From positions 1 to 22,206 of the forward strand of contig JAWOEH010000082.1 in NCBI GenBank assembly GCA_046482855.1: 22,206 nucleotides of DNA, in the 5' to 3' direction. The notes below the pieces were generated by a model. The model worked only from the letters and a program-made list of their open reading frames with translations, searched no databases and was not told the origin of the DNA. The DNA is from CAYVSF01 sp046482855 (GTDB lineage Bacteria; Bacteroidota; Bacteroidia; Bacteroidales; UBA12077). The position numbers and the translations under genes were made by a program. Every line of letters begins with the position of its first letter. Positions within the stretch are counted from its first letter, which is position 1. Positions 8,551 to 16,542 of this stretch are shown piece by piece.

Positions 8551-9011
8551 ACAGGCTATGATTCTTTGCCTCACAGCTCATTGCGTTTATCATTAGTTTC
8601 CCATGTTCCATGCTTTTACCAAATCATTCATCGCTGTTTCCTGAAATCACCATAAGGGTTCCCAATGTGCACACACCCTTCCTCAAGAAGTATTGCTCCA
8701 CGACCTGAATAATTCATGAAAGCGTCGACTATGCGATTTCTTGCACGAGATGATGCCCTGTGCTCGTGATCACCATCCAATCAAACCCTGCCTTTTTCAG
8801 AAAGGATAGCAGCCAACATACCACTCCAGATCAGAGAAAACATGATCATCGAGCAAGTACTGATGGCTGAAAACTGCGTGAGCCCGGCAAACAGAAGTGA
8901 ATTCTTAGATCTTACCTTTAACCTACATCCAATTATTCCTTTTATCTATCATTTGTCTTGCCAGAAGCTGAGCCTTAAGGCATGGCTTCAGCCTGTTACC
9001 GAAGCAAAACA
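8551..9011. other. Gene-poor region between two terminators
   Basis: About 460 bases separate the chemoreceptor terminator from the terminator of the thioredoxin-like gene. No intact gene is visible. The minus strand holds a disrupted coding-like remnant (8628-8906). An inverted repeat at 8964-8989 contains the palindrome GCCTTAAGGC flanked by GAAGC and GCTTC. Confidence 0.5.
8628..8906 (-). pseudogene. Possible frameshifted gene remnant
   Basis: On the minus strand, protein-like segments continue from frame to frame. One ends LLDDHVFSDLEWYVGCYPF and then stops. Another carries on with SFLKKAGFDWMVITSTGHH (about 8760-8810). A third runs DHEHRASSRARNRIVDAFMN, then YSGRGAILLEEGCVHIGNPY to a stop at 8628-8630. 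Joined by two frameshifts they read as one compact domain. The FDWMVITS...H and ILLEEGCVHIG pieces faintly recall M15-type peptidase or phage endolysin domains, but this is only an impression. No start codon or RBS is defined. It may be chance. Confidence 0.25.
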
Positions 9012-9037
9012 AAAAAGGCCGCCCACAGGCGACCTTT
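9012..9037 (-). terminator. Terminator of the DUF4369/thioredoxin gene
   Basis: On the minus strand AAAAGGTCGCC pairs with GGCGGCCTTTT around the loop TGTG (one C-A mismatch) and continues into a T-run. It starts 24 bases after the gene's stop codon. The plus strand could also terminate weakly here. Confidence 0.8.
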
Positions 9038-9061
9038 TGTATGATAGAATAAACGAGCGTT

Positions 9062-10162
9062 TTATTCGCCGTAAATTTCCTTCAATTTAGCTTCCAGGGC
9101 ATCACCTCGTAAATTCTTGGCAATAATCTCCCCTTCAGGATTGATCAATACGTTATGAGGAATGGAACGTACACCGTAAAGTTTACCGGCAGCGTTATCC
9201 CAGTATTGCAGGTCGGAAACCTGTGGCCAGGTAATGTTATCCTTTTCAATAGCTTTTAGCCAATCTTCTTTCGTACGATCGAAAGAGACACCAAAAATCT
9301 CGAAACCTTTGTCGTGGTACTTTTCATAGTTGGCAACCAGAATAGGATTTTCATGACGACAAGGAGTACACCAGGCAGCCCAGAAATCAAGCAATACATA
9401 CCCATCGCCAATGTAGTCGGACAACGCTACCGGATTTCCTTCGGGGTCGTTCATCGTAAAGTCGACATAAGGTTGACCAACAGCTACTTTCTGCAATACA
9501 TCCAAACGCTCCTGTATGGTATTGATGTACATACTGCCTTTTAGGCTTTCGTCAAATTTCGCTAGAGCATCCTCCAACTCTTCTGCATCCATGCGGCCCA
9601 TCAGGTTGCTTACAAAAATATAAGCTGCCACAGGTGAGTCGCTATTTTCATCTACATACTGCTCAACATAGGCCATCTGCTGCTCGGAAACATCATTATA
9701 TTGCTTTTCAATAACTTTTACCTTTTCGGTATCGCCATCCATGTTGGCTTGCATGTACTGATTGTACAAGTCGCGGATTTCCGTATTAAACTCCATCAGT
9801 CGTTGCTGAAATTCTTCAAATTGCGTTTGAAGCGGAGAGCCTTCAACAGTAAAAGTTGCAGGATCTTCCACGTCAATTGTGGCGGTCATCTCAACATTCT
9901 CGGTGAAAAGCTGCAAAGGTCTTTGCATTTCAGGCAATTGAAGGAAAAGCATTTGCGGCTCCTCAACCGATCCCTTCAACACGAAAGTCCCTTGTTCAAT
10001 GGCAGCTGAGTCGATGGTTTGCATCTCGCCGCCCTCATATTTTTGTAATTGTACAGTTCCTTCTTCAATACCTGAAACCTCCCCATTAATGGTATACTGA
10101 GGTTCCTGTGTACAGGCAAAAAATGTAAGTGCCGAAATTACTAAAATGGCAAATTTTTTCAT
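9062..10162 (-). CDS. TlpA-like thiol-disulfide oxidoreductase lipoprotein with DUF4369 domain
   Basis: This is an exported lipoprotein predicted to exchange disulfides outside the cytoplasm. The signal peptide MKKFAILVISALTFFAC ends in a lipobox with Cys17. Residues 24-110 form a DUF4369 beta domain (YTINGEVSGIEEGTVQLQKY), and 115-225 form a helical, acidic middle. The C-terminal thioredoxin fold has WAAWCTPCRHENP with active-site Cys265-Thr-Pro-Cys268, the cis-Pro at 335 in SIPHNVLI, and an AhpC/TSA-like VGQPYVDFTMNDPEGN lead-in. The length of 366 aa is normal for this Bacteroidota family. It stands alone with its own promoter candidate (10217-10224) and terminator. The electron donor, expected to be a DsbD/CcdA-type membrane protein, is not in the window. 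Substrates are unknown; a role in the envelope redox stress response is possible. Confidence 0.92.
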   Translation of the reverse strand: MKKFAILVISALTFFACTQEPQYTINGEVSGIEEGTVQLQKYEGGEMQTIDSAAIEQGTFVLKGSVEEPQMLFLQLPEMQRPLQLFTENVEMTATIDVEDPATFTVEGSPLQTQFEEFQQRLMEFNTEIRDLYNQYMQANMDGDTEKVKVIEKQYNDVSEQQMAYVEQYVDENSDSPVAAYIFVSNLMGRMDAEELEDALAKFDESLKGSMYINTIQERLDVLQKVAVGQPYVDFTMNDPEGNPVALSDYIGDGYVLLDFWAAWCTPCRHENPILVANYEKYHDKGFEIFGVSFDRTKEDWLKAIEKDNITWPQVSDLQYWDNAAGKLYGVRSIPHNVLINPEGEIIAKNLRGDALEAKLKEIYGE

Positions 10163-10216
10163 TGTTCTAATTTTAAGTGATACTTGCTTGATAATGCGTT
10201 AGCATTTAATATATGA

Positions 10217-10224
10217 CAAACATA
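10217..10224 (-). promoter_or_regulatory. Bacteroidota -7 box for the thioredoxin-like lipoprotein gene
   Basis: The minus strand reads TATGTTTG, matching TAnnTTTG, 55 bases before the ATG at 10162. A T-rich stretch lies near the -33 position, but no exact TTTG. Confidence 0.5.
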
Positions 10225-10392
10225 TCGATTTATATGTAAAAAACTACATAGTTTACTATTTTTTTAACACTCATGCCCTACAAATTAAATGCGAACCTTC
10301 TAGCCTGTTTCGATTCTTTTGCAAGTGTAACGCATTATATCTGGTAGTTTTAAACGGATACCAAACCTCTTTTACCAGGAATAAACATTCCT

Positions 10393-11505
10393 TTATTCAT
10401 TTGCATTCTGATAATACGCCTCCAACAAATCCTGGGCAGCCTGAAAAGAGCTCATTTCTCCCTTCAAAACCATTTGCTCAAAAGGTTCCAGCTGTGACTT
10501 GATTGCCGGATCTTGAAAAAAGTGGGTTTTCAACTTTTCGTTAATGGTTTCATACATCCAGTATTTTGCTTGTTGGTTACGGCGTTTAGTAAAATAGCCA
10601 TTTGTCTGAACAAACCGAATATATTCATTCACTTTACGCCACACTTCGGTAATCCCGATATCGGTTAGTGAGGAACAGGTAGTTACCTGGGGCGTCCAGT
10701 CCGACTCGTTGGCAGGAAACAAATGCAATGCATTCTGGTATTGCACGCGTGCCATCTCGGCTTTATTCTTATTGGCTCCGTCGGCTTTGGTTATGGTAAT
10801 AAGATCGGCCATTTCCATGATGCCACGCTTAATGCCCTGCAGCTCGTCTCCGGCACCTGCAAGCATCAAAAGCAGAAACATGTCCACCATGCTGTGAACA
10901 GCAATTTCACTCTGTCCAACCCCTACGGTCTCAATAAAGATGGTATCGTAGCCAGCGGCTTCGCATAAAACAATGGTTTCGCGGGTTTTGCGAGCCACTC
11001 CGCCAAGCGAACCGGCCGAGGGCGAAGGACGAATAAAAGCATGAGCATTTCCCGATAGCGTCTCCATGCGGGTTTTGTCGCCCAAAATACTGCCTTTGGT
11101 ACGTTCGCTACTTGGGTCGACAGCCAATACAGCTAGTTTTTTGCCACTTTCGGTTAACTGACTACCCAAAGCCTCAATAAAGGTACTTTTTCCTACACCG
11201 GGAACCCCTGTTATACCAATGCGCACCGATTTACCTGCATACGGTAAACAACGAGTAATAATCTCCTGTGCCAATTCATTATGGCGGGGTAGATTGCTCT
11301 CGATTAAAGTAATGGCTTGCCCAAGCAAGGTACGATTATCGTTCAAAATCCCCTCAACATAGTCATCGGCCGATAGCTTTTTACGCCGGCGGGTCTCTAA
11401 GATTCGCTGCAAATTCGGATTTACCGCTTCAGGCTGATCGATTCCGGGATTCACATGCAGAGCACTATCTTTCTTAGCTTTATCGTTGTTTTTATCTTGA
11501 CTCAT
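10393..11505 (-). CDS. meaB: MeaB/ArgK-type GTPase, methylmalonyl-CoA mutase chaperone
   Basis: This is a G3E-type GTPase that protects and reloads B12-dependent methylmalonyl-CoA mutase in the propionate/succinate pathway. The P-loop is GITGVPGVGKSTFIEALG. It is followed by LAVDPSSERTKGSILGDKTRM (switch I region with the conserved Asp), IETVGVGQSEIAV (Walker B/switch region) and ITKADGANK (base recognition, NKxD-like). A C-terminal dimerisation helix region (KYWMYETINEKLKTHFF) completes the protein. The 370-aa length includes an N-terminal extension of about 30 charged residues rich in Lys and Asp. The mutase subunit genes, often adjacent in other genomes, are absent from this window. Upstream TAACTTCG is one base off the -7 consensus. 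Identification is firm at family level; association with another B12-dependent acyl-CoA mutase is possible. Confidence 0.93.
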   Translation of the reverse strand: MSQDKNNDKAKKDSALHVNPGIDQPEAVNPNLQRILETRRRKKLSADDYVEGILNDNRTLLGQAITLIESNLPRHNELAQEIITRCLPYAGKSVRIGITGVPGVGKSTFIEALGSQLTESGKKLAVLAVDPSSERTKGSILGDKTRMETLSGNAHAFIRPSPSAGSLGGVARKTRETIVLCEAAGYDTIFIETVGVGQSEIAVHSMVDMFLLLMLAGAGDELQGIKRGIMEMADLITITKADGANKNKAEMARVQYQNALHLFPANESDWTPQVTTCSSLTDIGITEVWRKVNEYIRFVQTNGYFTKRRNQQAKYWMYETINEKLKTHFFQDPAIKSQLEPFEQMVLKGEMSSFQAAQDLLEAYYQNANE

Positions 11506-11593
11506 AATAGTATTTTTTTACGAAGTTAGTCCGAATTTGAAAAGAGCATACACTTACCTGCTATTTCTTTTTCTGATCTTGAACATACCAAAA

Positions 11594-11619
11594 TGTGCCG
11601 CTCACAGGGGAGCAGCACA
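11594..11619 (-). terminator. Terminator of the DUF1573 gene
   Basis: On the minus strand TGTGCTGCTC pairs with GAGCGGCACA (one wobble) around CCCTGT and is followed by TTTTGG. It lies 33 bases after the stop codon. Confidence 0.75.
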
Positions 11620-11652
11620 TATGTTATAGTAACAAATACGTTAGCTTATAGT

Positions 11653-12741
11653 TTACTTGGCCGGTTCAACAGTTCCACTAATGGTAAGGCGAACATTTGC
11701 ATTCGTGGGATCATTGGTGATAACATAAATGGATTTTCGCTGAAAACCTTTATAGGCCCCCGTATTAAAAACGGCTTTAAGAGAGCTGCTCTCTCCCGGA
11801 GCCAACACGCTCTTTTCAGGGTCGGTGGTGGTACAGCCACATGTTGAGCGTACCTTTCGAATAACCAGATCCTTCTTGCCTGTATTGGTAAACACATATT
11901 CGTGCTCCACCTTTGTTCGCTGTTTGGCTTTACCAAAATTGTAGGTGCGTTCTTCAAACTTTATGTGTGGCGCATTGGCTTTCTCTTCAGCCGACAGATG
12001 CGAAAAATCCTCCTCAACTTTTGCACTTATAGTAAGATTGGTACGAGTTGAAGGTTCGTCATTTACATACATATGAACACGATCGATAACAAATCCCCAA
12101 TCATTCTTTTGAGTAGCATCGTAACGCCCCCAAATAATTCCTTTCTCACCGGGTTTAAGGGTTTCGGGCACCGTCTTAAGCTCGATATGCGAAGGCACAC
12201 TTCTAAAGGTAATGGAAAGAGGTTGGTCTCCGGTATTTACCACGGGTATGGAATCTATTTTTTGCTGATTGCTATACACGCGCACAAAAGCCAGATGATT
12301 GCTCTTCATTCGAAAATCTCCCACAGCTCTGGGGTATTTTTCTTCCACGGTAAGTTCCCGGGGTATAATATTCCCCTTAATTCGCAACACAACCGTTGAG
12401 GGTTGCCCATTGCTACGCACAATAATGCTTTTATTGAATTCGCCTTTGCGTCGGGCAGGATCAAAAGTGGCATCAATATAGCCCTCTTGCCCTGGCATTA
12501 CCGGTTTTTTTGTCCATTCGGGCGAGGTACAGCCGCAGGTAGGGCGCACTTCGGTAAGCACCAAAGGTGTGCTGCCTGTGTTGGAAAATACAAAGCGATA
12601 GGTCACTTTTCCATTCGCCTCCTTAATGGTACCAAAATCATGAATATTTTTCTCGAAAGAAAGATGCGCCTGCTTTTGTTGTGCAAGTAATAGGCCGCCA
12701 GTCATCAACATGGCTAACGTGAATAGACATATACGCTTCAT
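11653..12741 (-). CDS. Secreted DUF1573 protein with two TCGCT motifs
   Basis: This is an exported protein of 362 aa built of Ig-like beta domains. I choose the ATG at 12741 (MKRICLFTLAMLMTGGLLLAQ) since it starts a clean signal peptide (about 1-20) and a -7 box overlaps the 24-codon upstream extension. Domain 1 (about 27-115) is DUF1573, with HDFGTIKE, YRFVFSNTG and RPTCGCTSPEW (TCGCT at 68-72). A middle domain (about 140-240) has the same VVNTGDQPL strand pattern but no Cys motif. Domain 3 (about 262-360) is DUF1573 again, with YNFGKAKQRT, YVFTNTGKKDL and RSTCGCTTTDPE. The fold resembles ASPM/SPD-2/Hydin domains. Function is unknown; the paired Cys could bind metal or form disulfides. It is divergent from the large barrel protein. 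Confidence 0.88.
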   Translation of the reverse strand: MKRICLFTLAMLMTGGLLLAQQKQAHLSFEKNIHDFGTIKEANGKVTYRFVFSNTGSTPLVLTEVRPTCGCTSPEWTKKPVMPGQEGYIDATFDPARRKGEFNKSIIVRSNGQPSTVVLRIKGNIIPRELTVEEKYPRAVGDFRMKSNHLAFVRVYSNQQKIDSIPVVNTGDQPLSITFRSVPSHIELKTVPETLKPGEKGIIWGRYDATQKNDWGFVIDRVHMYVNDEPSTRTNLTISAKVEEDFSHLSAEEKANAPHIKFEERTYNFGKAKQRTKVEHEYVFTNTGKKDLVIRKVRSTCGCTTTDPEKSVLAPGESSSLKAVFNTGAYKGFQRKSIYVITNDPTNANVRLTISGTVEPAK

Positions 12742-12812
12742 AATATACAATATTTTTATTTTACGAACCTTCAGTACATTAAACTCAACACTGAAGAATA
12801 ATCGTTGCATCA

Positions 12813-12820
12813 CAAATGTA
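12813..12820 (-). promoter_or_regulatory. Bacteroidota -7 box for the DUF1573 gene
   Basis: The minus strand reads TACATTTG, matching TAnnTTTG. Transcription from here would give a leader of roughly 65 bases to the ATG at 12741, supporting that start. Confidence 0.5.
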
Positions 12821-12961
12821 CTAATTATTTATAAAGATTCTACACAGGCTGTCAGTTCCTTCTGTTCCCTGTTGCTCTTTTGCTTATACGTCTCTGTGTC
12901 CATTGGGTTATACATAACAACCTATGTTTATGTTAAGATTTTTTAATTCGGTACACTTTCG

Positions 12962-12969
12962 TAATTTTA
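12962..12969 (+). promoter_or_regulatory. Possible -7 box for the barrel-protein gene
   Basis: TAATTTTA is one base off TAnnTTTG and is preceded by TTTCG. Position -33 is T-rich (TTTT at the right spacing). The leader would be about ten bases before the ATG at 12987. Confidence 0.35.
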
Positions 12970-12986
12970 CAAGAGATATCCATACC

Positions 12987-15900
12987 ATGAAATTGTATCG
13001 ACTCCTTTTTCCACTGTTGGTGTTTGTTACTATAACCTATAGTAGCAAGGGGCAATTTTATAATGGTCACCAACAATCCTTTGGAAAAAACAGGGTCCAA
13101 TATACGCCTTTCTACTGGATGTACCTGGAATATGACTTTGGCCAAATATACTTTACTACCCAGGGAGAGCCCATTGCCCGGCAAGTTGGCAGGATGGTGC
13201 CCGAAGTACTAGACCAATTATCCCGGCAACTAAATACGTCAGTTGCTCACTCCTGGAAAATTGTTGTTTACAATTCGCATAGCGACTATTTACAGCGAAA
13301 TAGCGGGTTGATTACCGGAAGTCAGCAAACCAATACAGGTGGCCAGACAGAGTTGACACAGGGGAAGATTATGCTCTATTTTACCGGGAGCTACCAGGAG
13401 TTGCACCAACAACTTACCCTTGAAATGGCTCGTCAAATCCTGCACCAGCAGCTATATGGAACCCAAACAGGTACCCAAATGGCCAATCAAACCGTGATGG
13501 AACTCCCTCCGTGGTTTATCGAAGGTGCAGCAGGTTACTTTGCACAACCGCATACAAAGGATGGCAATGGTGTAAAGGAATACCTTACCCGCTATAAGCA
13601 TGCCGGCTTTTGGCCACGACACAAACAGCTACAACCACAGGTAGCTCGTAGTGTATTTTCATACATAGCTCACAAATACGGAGCCGATCGTATTCCCGAT
13701 ATCGTAGCCTTTACGCGACTATATAACCATCCGGAAAAAGCCTTTATTGCCGCCCTGGGGCGCGATTTTAAACAAATACAAGAAGAGTGGCGCCAATATT
13801 ATCTACAAGAAGCAAGTAACCTATTAGAAACACCTATAAGAAGCAGCCGTCCCAAAGGGCATCTTTATCATGCTTCCTTGAGTCCCGATGCAAATAAGCT
13901 TGCTTATGTCCGGGAACGCTTTGGTAAGAAGCACATACACCTCTACAACTTCACAACCAAAAAGACAGAACGCTTGTGGCAAGGAGGCTTTCGCACGATG
14001 CAAATTACCGACAAATCGCATCCGGTGATTGCCTGGTTGCCCGACAACAAAAACCTTGCTTTTATTGCCGAGGAAGAAGGAACGCTGAAACTATATTTCT
14101 ACGACACGCAAAACGAAAAATTACGGAGTCGGAACTTTCCCTACTTTGAAAAGATTCAGCAATTTCGTTTCTCCCCTGACGGCACCAAATTTGTGCTGGC
14201 AGCCACAAAAAACGGCCAACGCGATATATACGAATTTCTCTTAGCCAGCAATAGTGTAGAACAATACACCCATGATTTGGCCAATGATAGAGATCCCATT
14301 TATCTTTCCAACGAAAAGATTCTTTTTGCCTCCAACCGAAATTCCGATTCATTAAACTTGGCTGGGGATTTCAAAAGCTACGAAAACACCCTTAACCTGT
14401 ATCAGTTTCAGCCCGGTGATTCGCTGCTTACCCGCATGACTTATGAACCAACCATTGAACAACAAGCACTTGAAAACGCCGGAGAAACAATCCTATTAAC
14501 AGAAACAGAGAATCACAACACCTCTCTTTCCCTGGCCCAAACCGACTCTACCATACTGGCTATCGACACCACCATCCATTACAGGTACATGCTAAAAATC
14601 GCTCCTCTCAAAGCGGTTCCGACGGGTTTTTCGGGTTTCACTACCGCCGCAAATGAGGAAGTATACGCAGTTACTACCAACCTTCCCAAACGCGCTCATA
14701 TCAGCACGCTTCAACCTGTAAGACTACCCGACTCCATGGCATTCCGCCCCCCTTATTTCACGCGGGAGAAGGAACCTCGAGAAACAGCAGAAAAAGTGCA
14801 ACCGAAAAGCAATACCGATAGCACCATATCCCTCAATAAGTATGTATTTGAACAGGAAAAACCCGACTTTGCCGAAAGGCACCCAAAACGATACAAACAA
14901 CTACACCAACCAGCACAGGATAAAAGAAAGGATAAATATCGCCTCTACCCTACCACCTTTTTCATTCAAGAAATTGGGAGTCAGGTAGATTTCAGCTACC
15001 TACAACAGGCCTATCAACCATTTACTGGCGGAGCCGTTTATCCCAATCCGGGCATTAGCGGATTCTTTAAATTAGGTGCCTATGATCTTTTTGAAGACTA
15101 CAAACTCACTGCCGGGCTCAAATTCTCAGCCGATCTTACCGCAAATGAATATATTTTTTCTTTGGAGCATTTAAAAGATCGATGGAACAAGCATTTAACT
15201 TATTACAGGCAATCGCTAAAACAAAACCGGGAAGAGGGAAAGCTAAACACACACAGCAACCAGCTCACGCTGGATCTATCCTATCCTTTTGATGAAGTGC
15301 AACGCATAACCCTTACTTTAGGGGGGCGTACTGACAGGATTGTTCCGATGGCCACCAGCCGACAAAGTTTGATTGCCGAAGTACATGACCGATGGTGGCT
15401 GCAAGGCAAGGCCGCTTATGTGTATGACAATACCCTGAAGCTTACGGAAAATATTTACGAAGGCCTGCGTGCCAAAATCTTTATTGAGACACATCAACAA
15501 GTTAACAATTTGGGAAAAGGGTTGTACGTTACAGGTGCAGACTTTCGCTACTATCTGCCTGTACATCGGGAACTTATTTGGGCTACCCGGATAGCCTACA
15601 GCAGCTCCTTTGGCAATCAACGGCTAATCTACTACTTGGGTGGAGTTGACAACTGGGTTCACTTTAGCAGTCATACCCCGATGTTTATCCCTTTGGAGGA
15701 GATTCCGGTGGACAACAATACAGACTACCAGTTTCAGGCAGTAGCCACAAATATGCGTGGATTCTCACAGAACATACGGAATGGGAGCAGCTTTGCCATT
15801 CTCAACACCGAGCTTCGGTGGCCTGTTTTTCGGTATTTTATTCACCGTCCGATAAATGCCTCCCTTATTAATCACTTTCAATGGGTGGGCTTTTTCGATG

Positions 15901-16145
15901 TGGGATCAGCTTGGTCGGGGCTACATCCCTTTAACAGCGACAATGCCTTCGACGTTCGGGAGGTCGCGCGAGGCCCCATCACGATTCGGATCGATACCGA
16001 ACGTTCGCCACTTGTTGCCGGCTACGGAACAGGTATCCGGACGAAATTGCTGGGTTACTTCATGCGTTTCGACTATGCCTGGGGAGTGGAGAATGGCGAA
16101 ACACTGCCGGGAATATTCTATTTTTCGCTAAGTTTGGACTTCTAA
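12987..16145 (+). CDS. Large outer-membrane protein: peptidase-like domain, TolB-like propeller, Omp85-like barrel
   Basis: This is an exported 1052-aa protein. The ATG at 12987 begins the signal peptide MKLYRLLFPLLVFVTITYSS; 21 upstream codons in frame are not used. Residues about 25-290 resemble a gluzincin/peptidase-MA fold ending in LPPWFIEGAAGYFA (Trp176-Glu179). The expected HExxH is L145-EMA-R149, so both His are missing and catalysis is unlikely. Residues about 290-560 are TolB/PD40 propeller blades, such as HASLSPDANKLAYVRER and FRFSPDGTKFVLAATKNGQ. A Pro/Lys-rich linker follows. From about 650 an Omp85-type barrel runs to a terminal Phe (SLSLDF), with an MRGF motif near 923 followed by ILNTELRWPVF. 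No POTRA domains are evident. It is the first gene of a plus-strand run. The domains suggest surface transport or assembly; function is unknown. Confidence 0.8.
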   Translation: MKLYRLLFPLLVFVTITYSSKGQFYNGHQQSFGKNRVQYTPFYWMYLEYDFGQIYFTTQGEPIARQVGRMVPEVLDQLSRQLNTSVAHSWKIVVYNSHSDYLQRNSGLITGSQQTNTGGQTELTQGKIMLYFTGSYQELHQQLTLEMARQILHQQLYGTQTGTQMANQTVMELPPWFIEGAAGYFAQPHTKDGNGVKEYLTRYKHAGFWPRHKQLQPQVARSVFSYIAHKYGADRIPDIVAFTRLYNHPEKAFIAALGRDFKQIQEEWRQYYLQEASNLLETPIRSSRPKGHLYHASLSPDANKLAYVRERFGKKHIHLYNFTTKKTERLWQGGFRTMQITDKSHPVIAWLPDNKNLAFIAEEEGTLKLYFYDTQNEKLRSRNFPYFEKIQQFRFSPDGTKFVLAATKNGQRDIYEFLLASNSVEQYTHDLANDRDPIYLSNEKILFASNRNSDSLNLAGDFKSYENTLNLYQFQPGDSLLTRMTYEPTIEQQALENAGETILLTETENHNTSLSLAQTDSTILAIDTTIHYRYMLKIAPLKAVPTGFSGFTTAANEEVYAVTTNLPKRAHISTLQPVRLPDSMAFRPPYFTREKEPRETAEKVQPKSNTDSTISLNKYVFEQEKPDFAERHPKRYKQLHQPAQDKRKDKYRLYPTTFFIQEIGSQVDFSYLQQAYQPFTGGAVYPNPGISGFFKLGAYDLFEDYKLTAGLKFSADLTANEYIFSLEHLKDRWNKHLTYYRQSLKQNREEGKLNTHSNQLTLDLSYPFDEVQRITLTLGGRTDRIVPMATSRQSLIAEVHDRWWLQGKAAYVYDNTLKLTENIYEGLRAKIFIETHQQVNNLGKGLYVTGADFRYYLPVHRELIWATRIAYSSSFGNQRLIYYLGGVDNWVHFSSHTPMFIPLEEIPVDNNTDYQFQAVATNMRGFSQNIRNGSSFAILNTELRWPVFRYFIHRPINASLINHFQWVGFFDVGSAWSGLHPFNSDNAFDVREVARGPITIRIDTERSPLVAGYGTGIRTKLLGYFMRFDYAWGVENGETLPGIFYFSLSLDF

Positions 16146-16155
16146 AATATATTTT

Positions 16156-16524
16156 ATGTCGATAAATGAACTTGTTATCCTTATAATTGTAGGACTAGTA
16201 GCCGGTTTTTTAGGTGGAGGCTTAGGCATTGGCGGCGGGATTATAATTGTTCCGGGCTTGCTGTTTCTGTTAGGTTTCAGTCAACATCAGGCACAAGGAA
16301 CTTACCTGGCAGTCATCTCGTTTCCTATTGGATTTGTGGCAGCTATGAATTACAGTAAAGCCGGTTATGTTCATTGGAAATACGCAGTGATACTGATAGC
16401 CACCTTTTTACTAGGCAGCTATCTGGGATCAAAACTGGCTATTCAGTTGCCCGCTAAAGACCTGCGTAAAGGCTTTGGCATTTTCATGCTTTTTGTATCC
16501 CTCAAAATCATCTTTGAAAAATAA
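16156..16524 (+). CDS. Half-size TauE/SafE (DUF81) membrane protein
   Basis: This is a 122-aa inner-membrane protein matching one repeat of the sulfite exporter TauE/SafE family, which usually has two repeats and about 250 aa. It opens with LVILIIVGLVAGFLGGGLG, then IGGGIIIVPGLLFLLGFSQH, the Gly-rich hallmark of the family's N-terminal half. About four hydrophobic segments follow, through LRKGFGIFMLFVSLKIIFEK. The frame stops cleanly with no second half in any frame before the next gene, so this is a half-size member that would need to dimerise. Half-size members are known. It lies 10 bp after the barrel-protein gene and 18 bp before the M20 gene, so it is probably in one operon. The substrate is unknown; sulfur-containing anions are typical of the family. 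Confidence 0.85.
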   Translation: MSINELVILIIVGLVAGFLGGGLGIGGGIIIVPGLLFLLGFSQHQAQGTYLAVISFPIGFVAAMNYSKAGYVHWKYAVILIATFLLGSYLGSKLAIQLPAKDLRKGFGIFMLFVSLKIIFEK

Positions 16525-16542
16525 CACTATAACATCCGGATC

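Noticed and set aside
8842..9090. Plus-strand open frame of 82 codons
   Set aside because: It runs through the terminator at 9012-9037 and into the 3' end of the thioredoxin-like gene, and has no RBS or recognisable domain.
10377..10392. AGGAAT-AAAC-ATTCCT hairpin as meaB terminator
   Set aside because: The stem is only 6 bp and AT-rich, and no T-run follows on the minus strand; too weak to call.
12710..12986. Open frame of 78 codons starting at 12710 on the plus strand
   Set aside because: It is antisense to the DUF1573 signal peptide and spans the divergent promoter region; the translation is low complexity.
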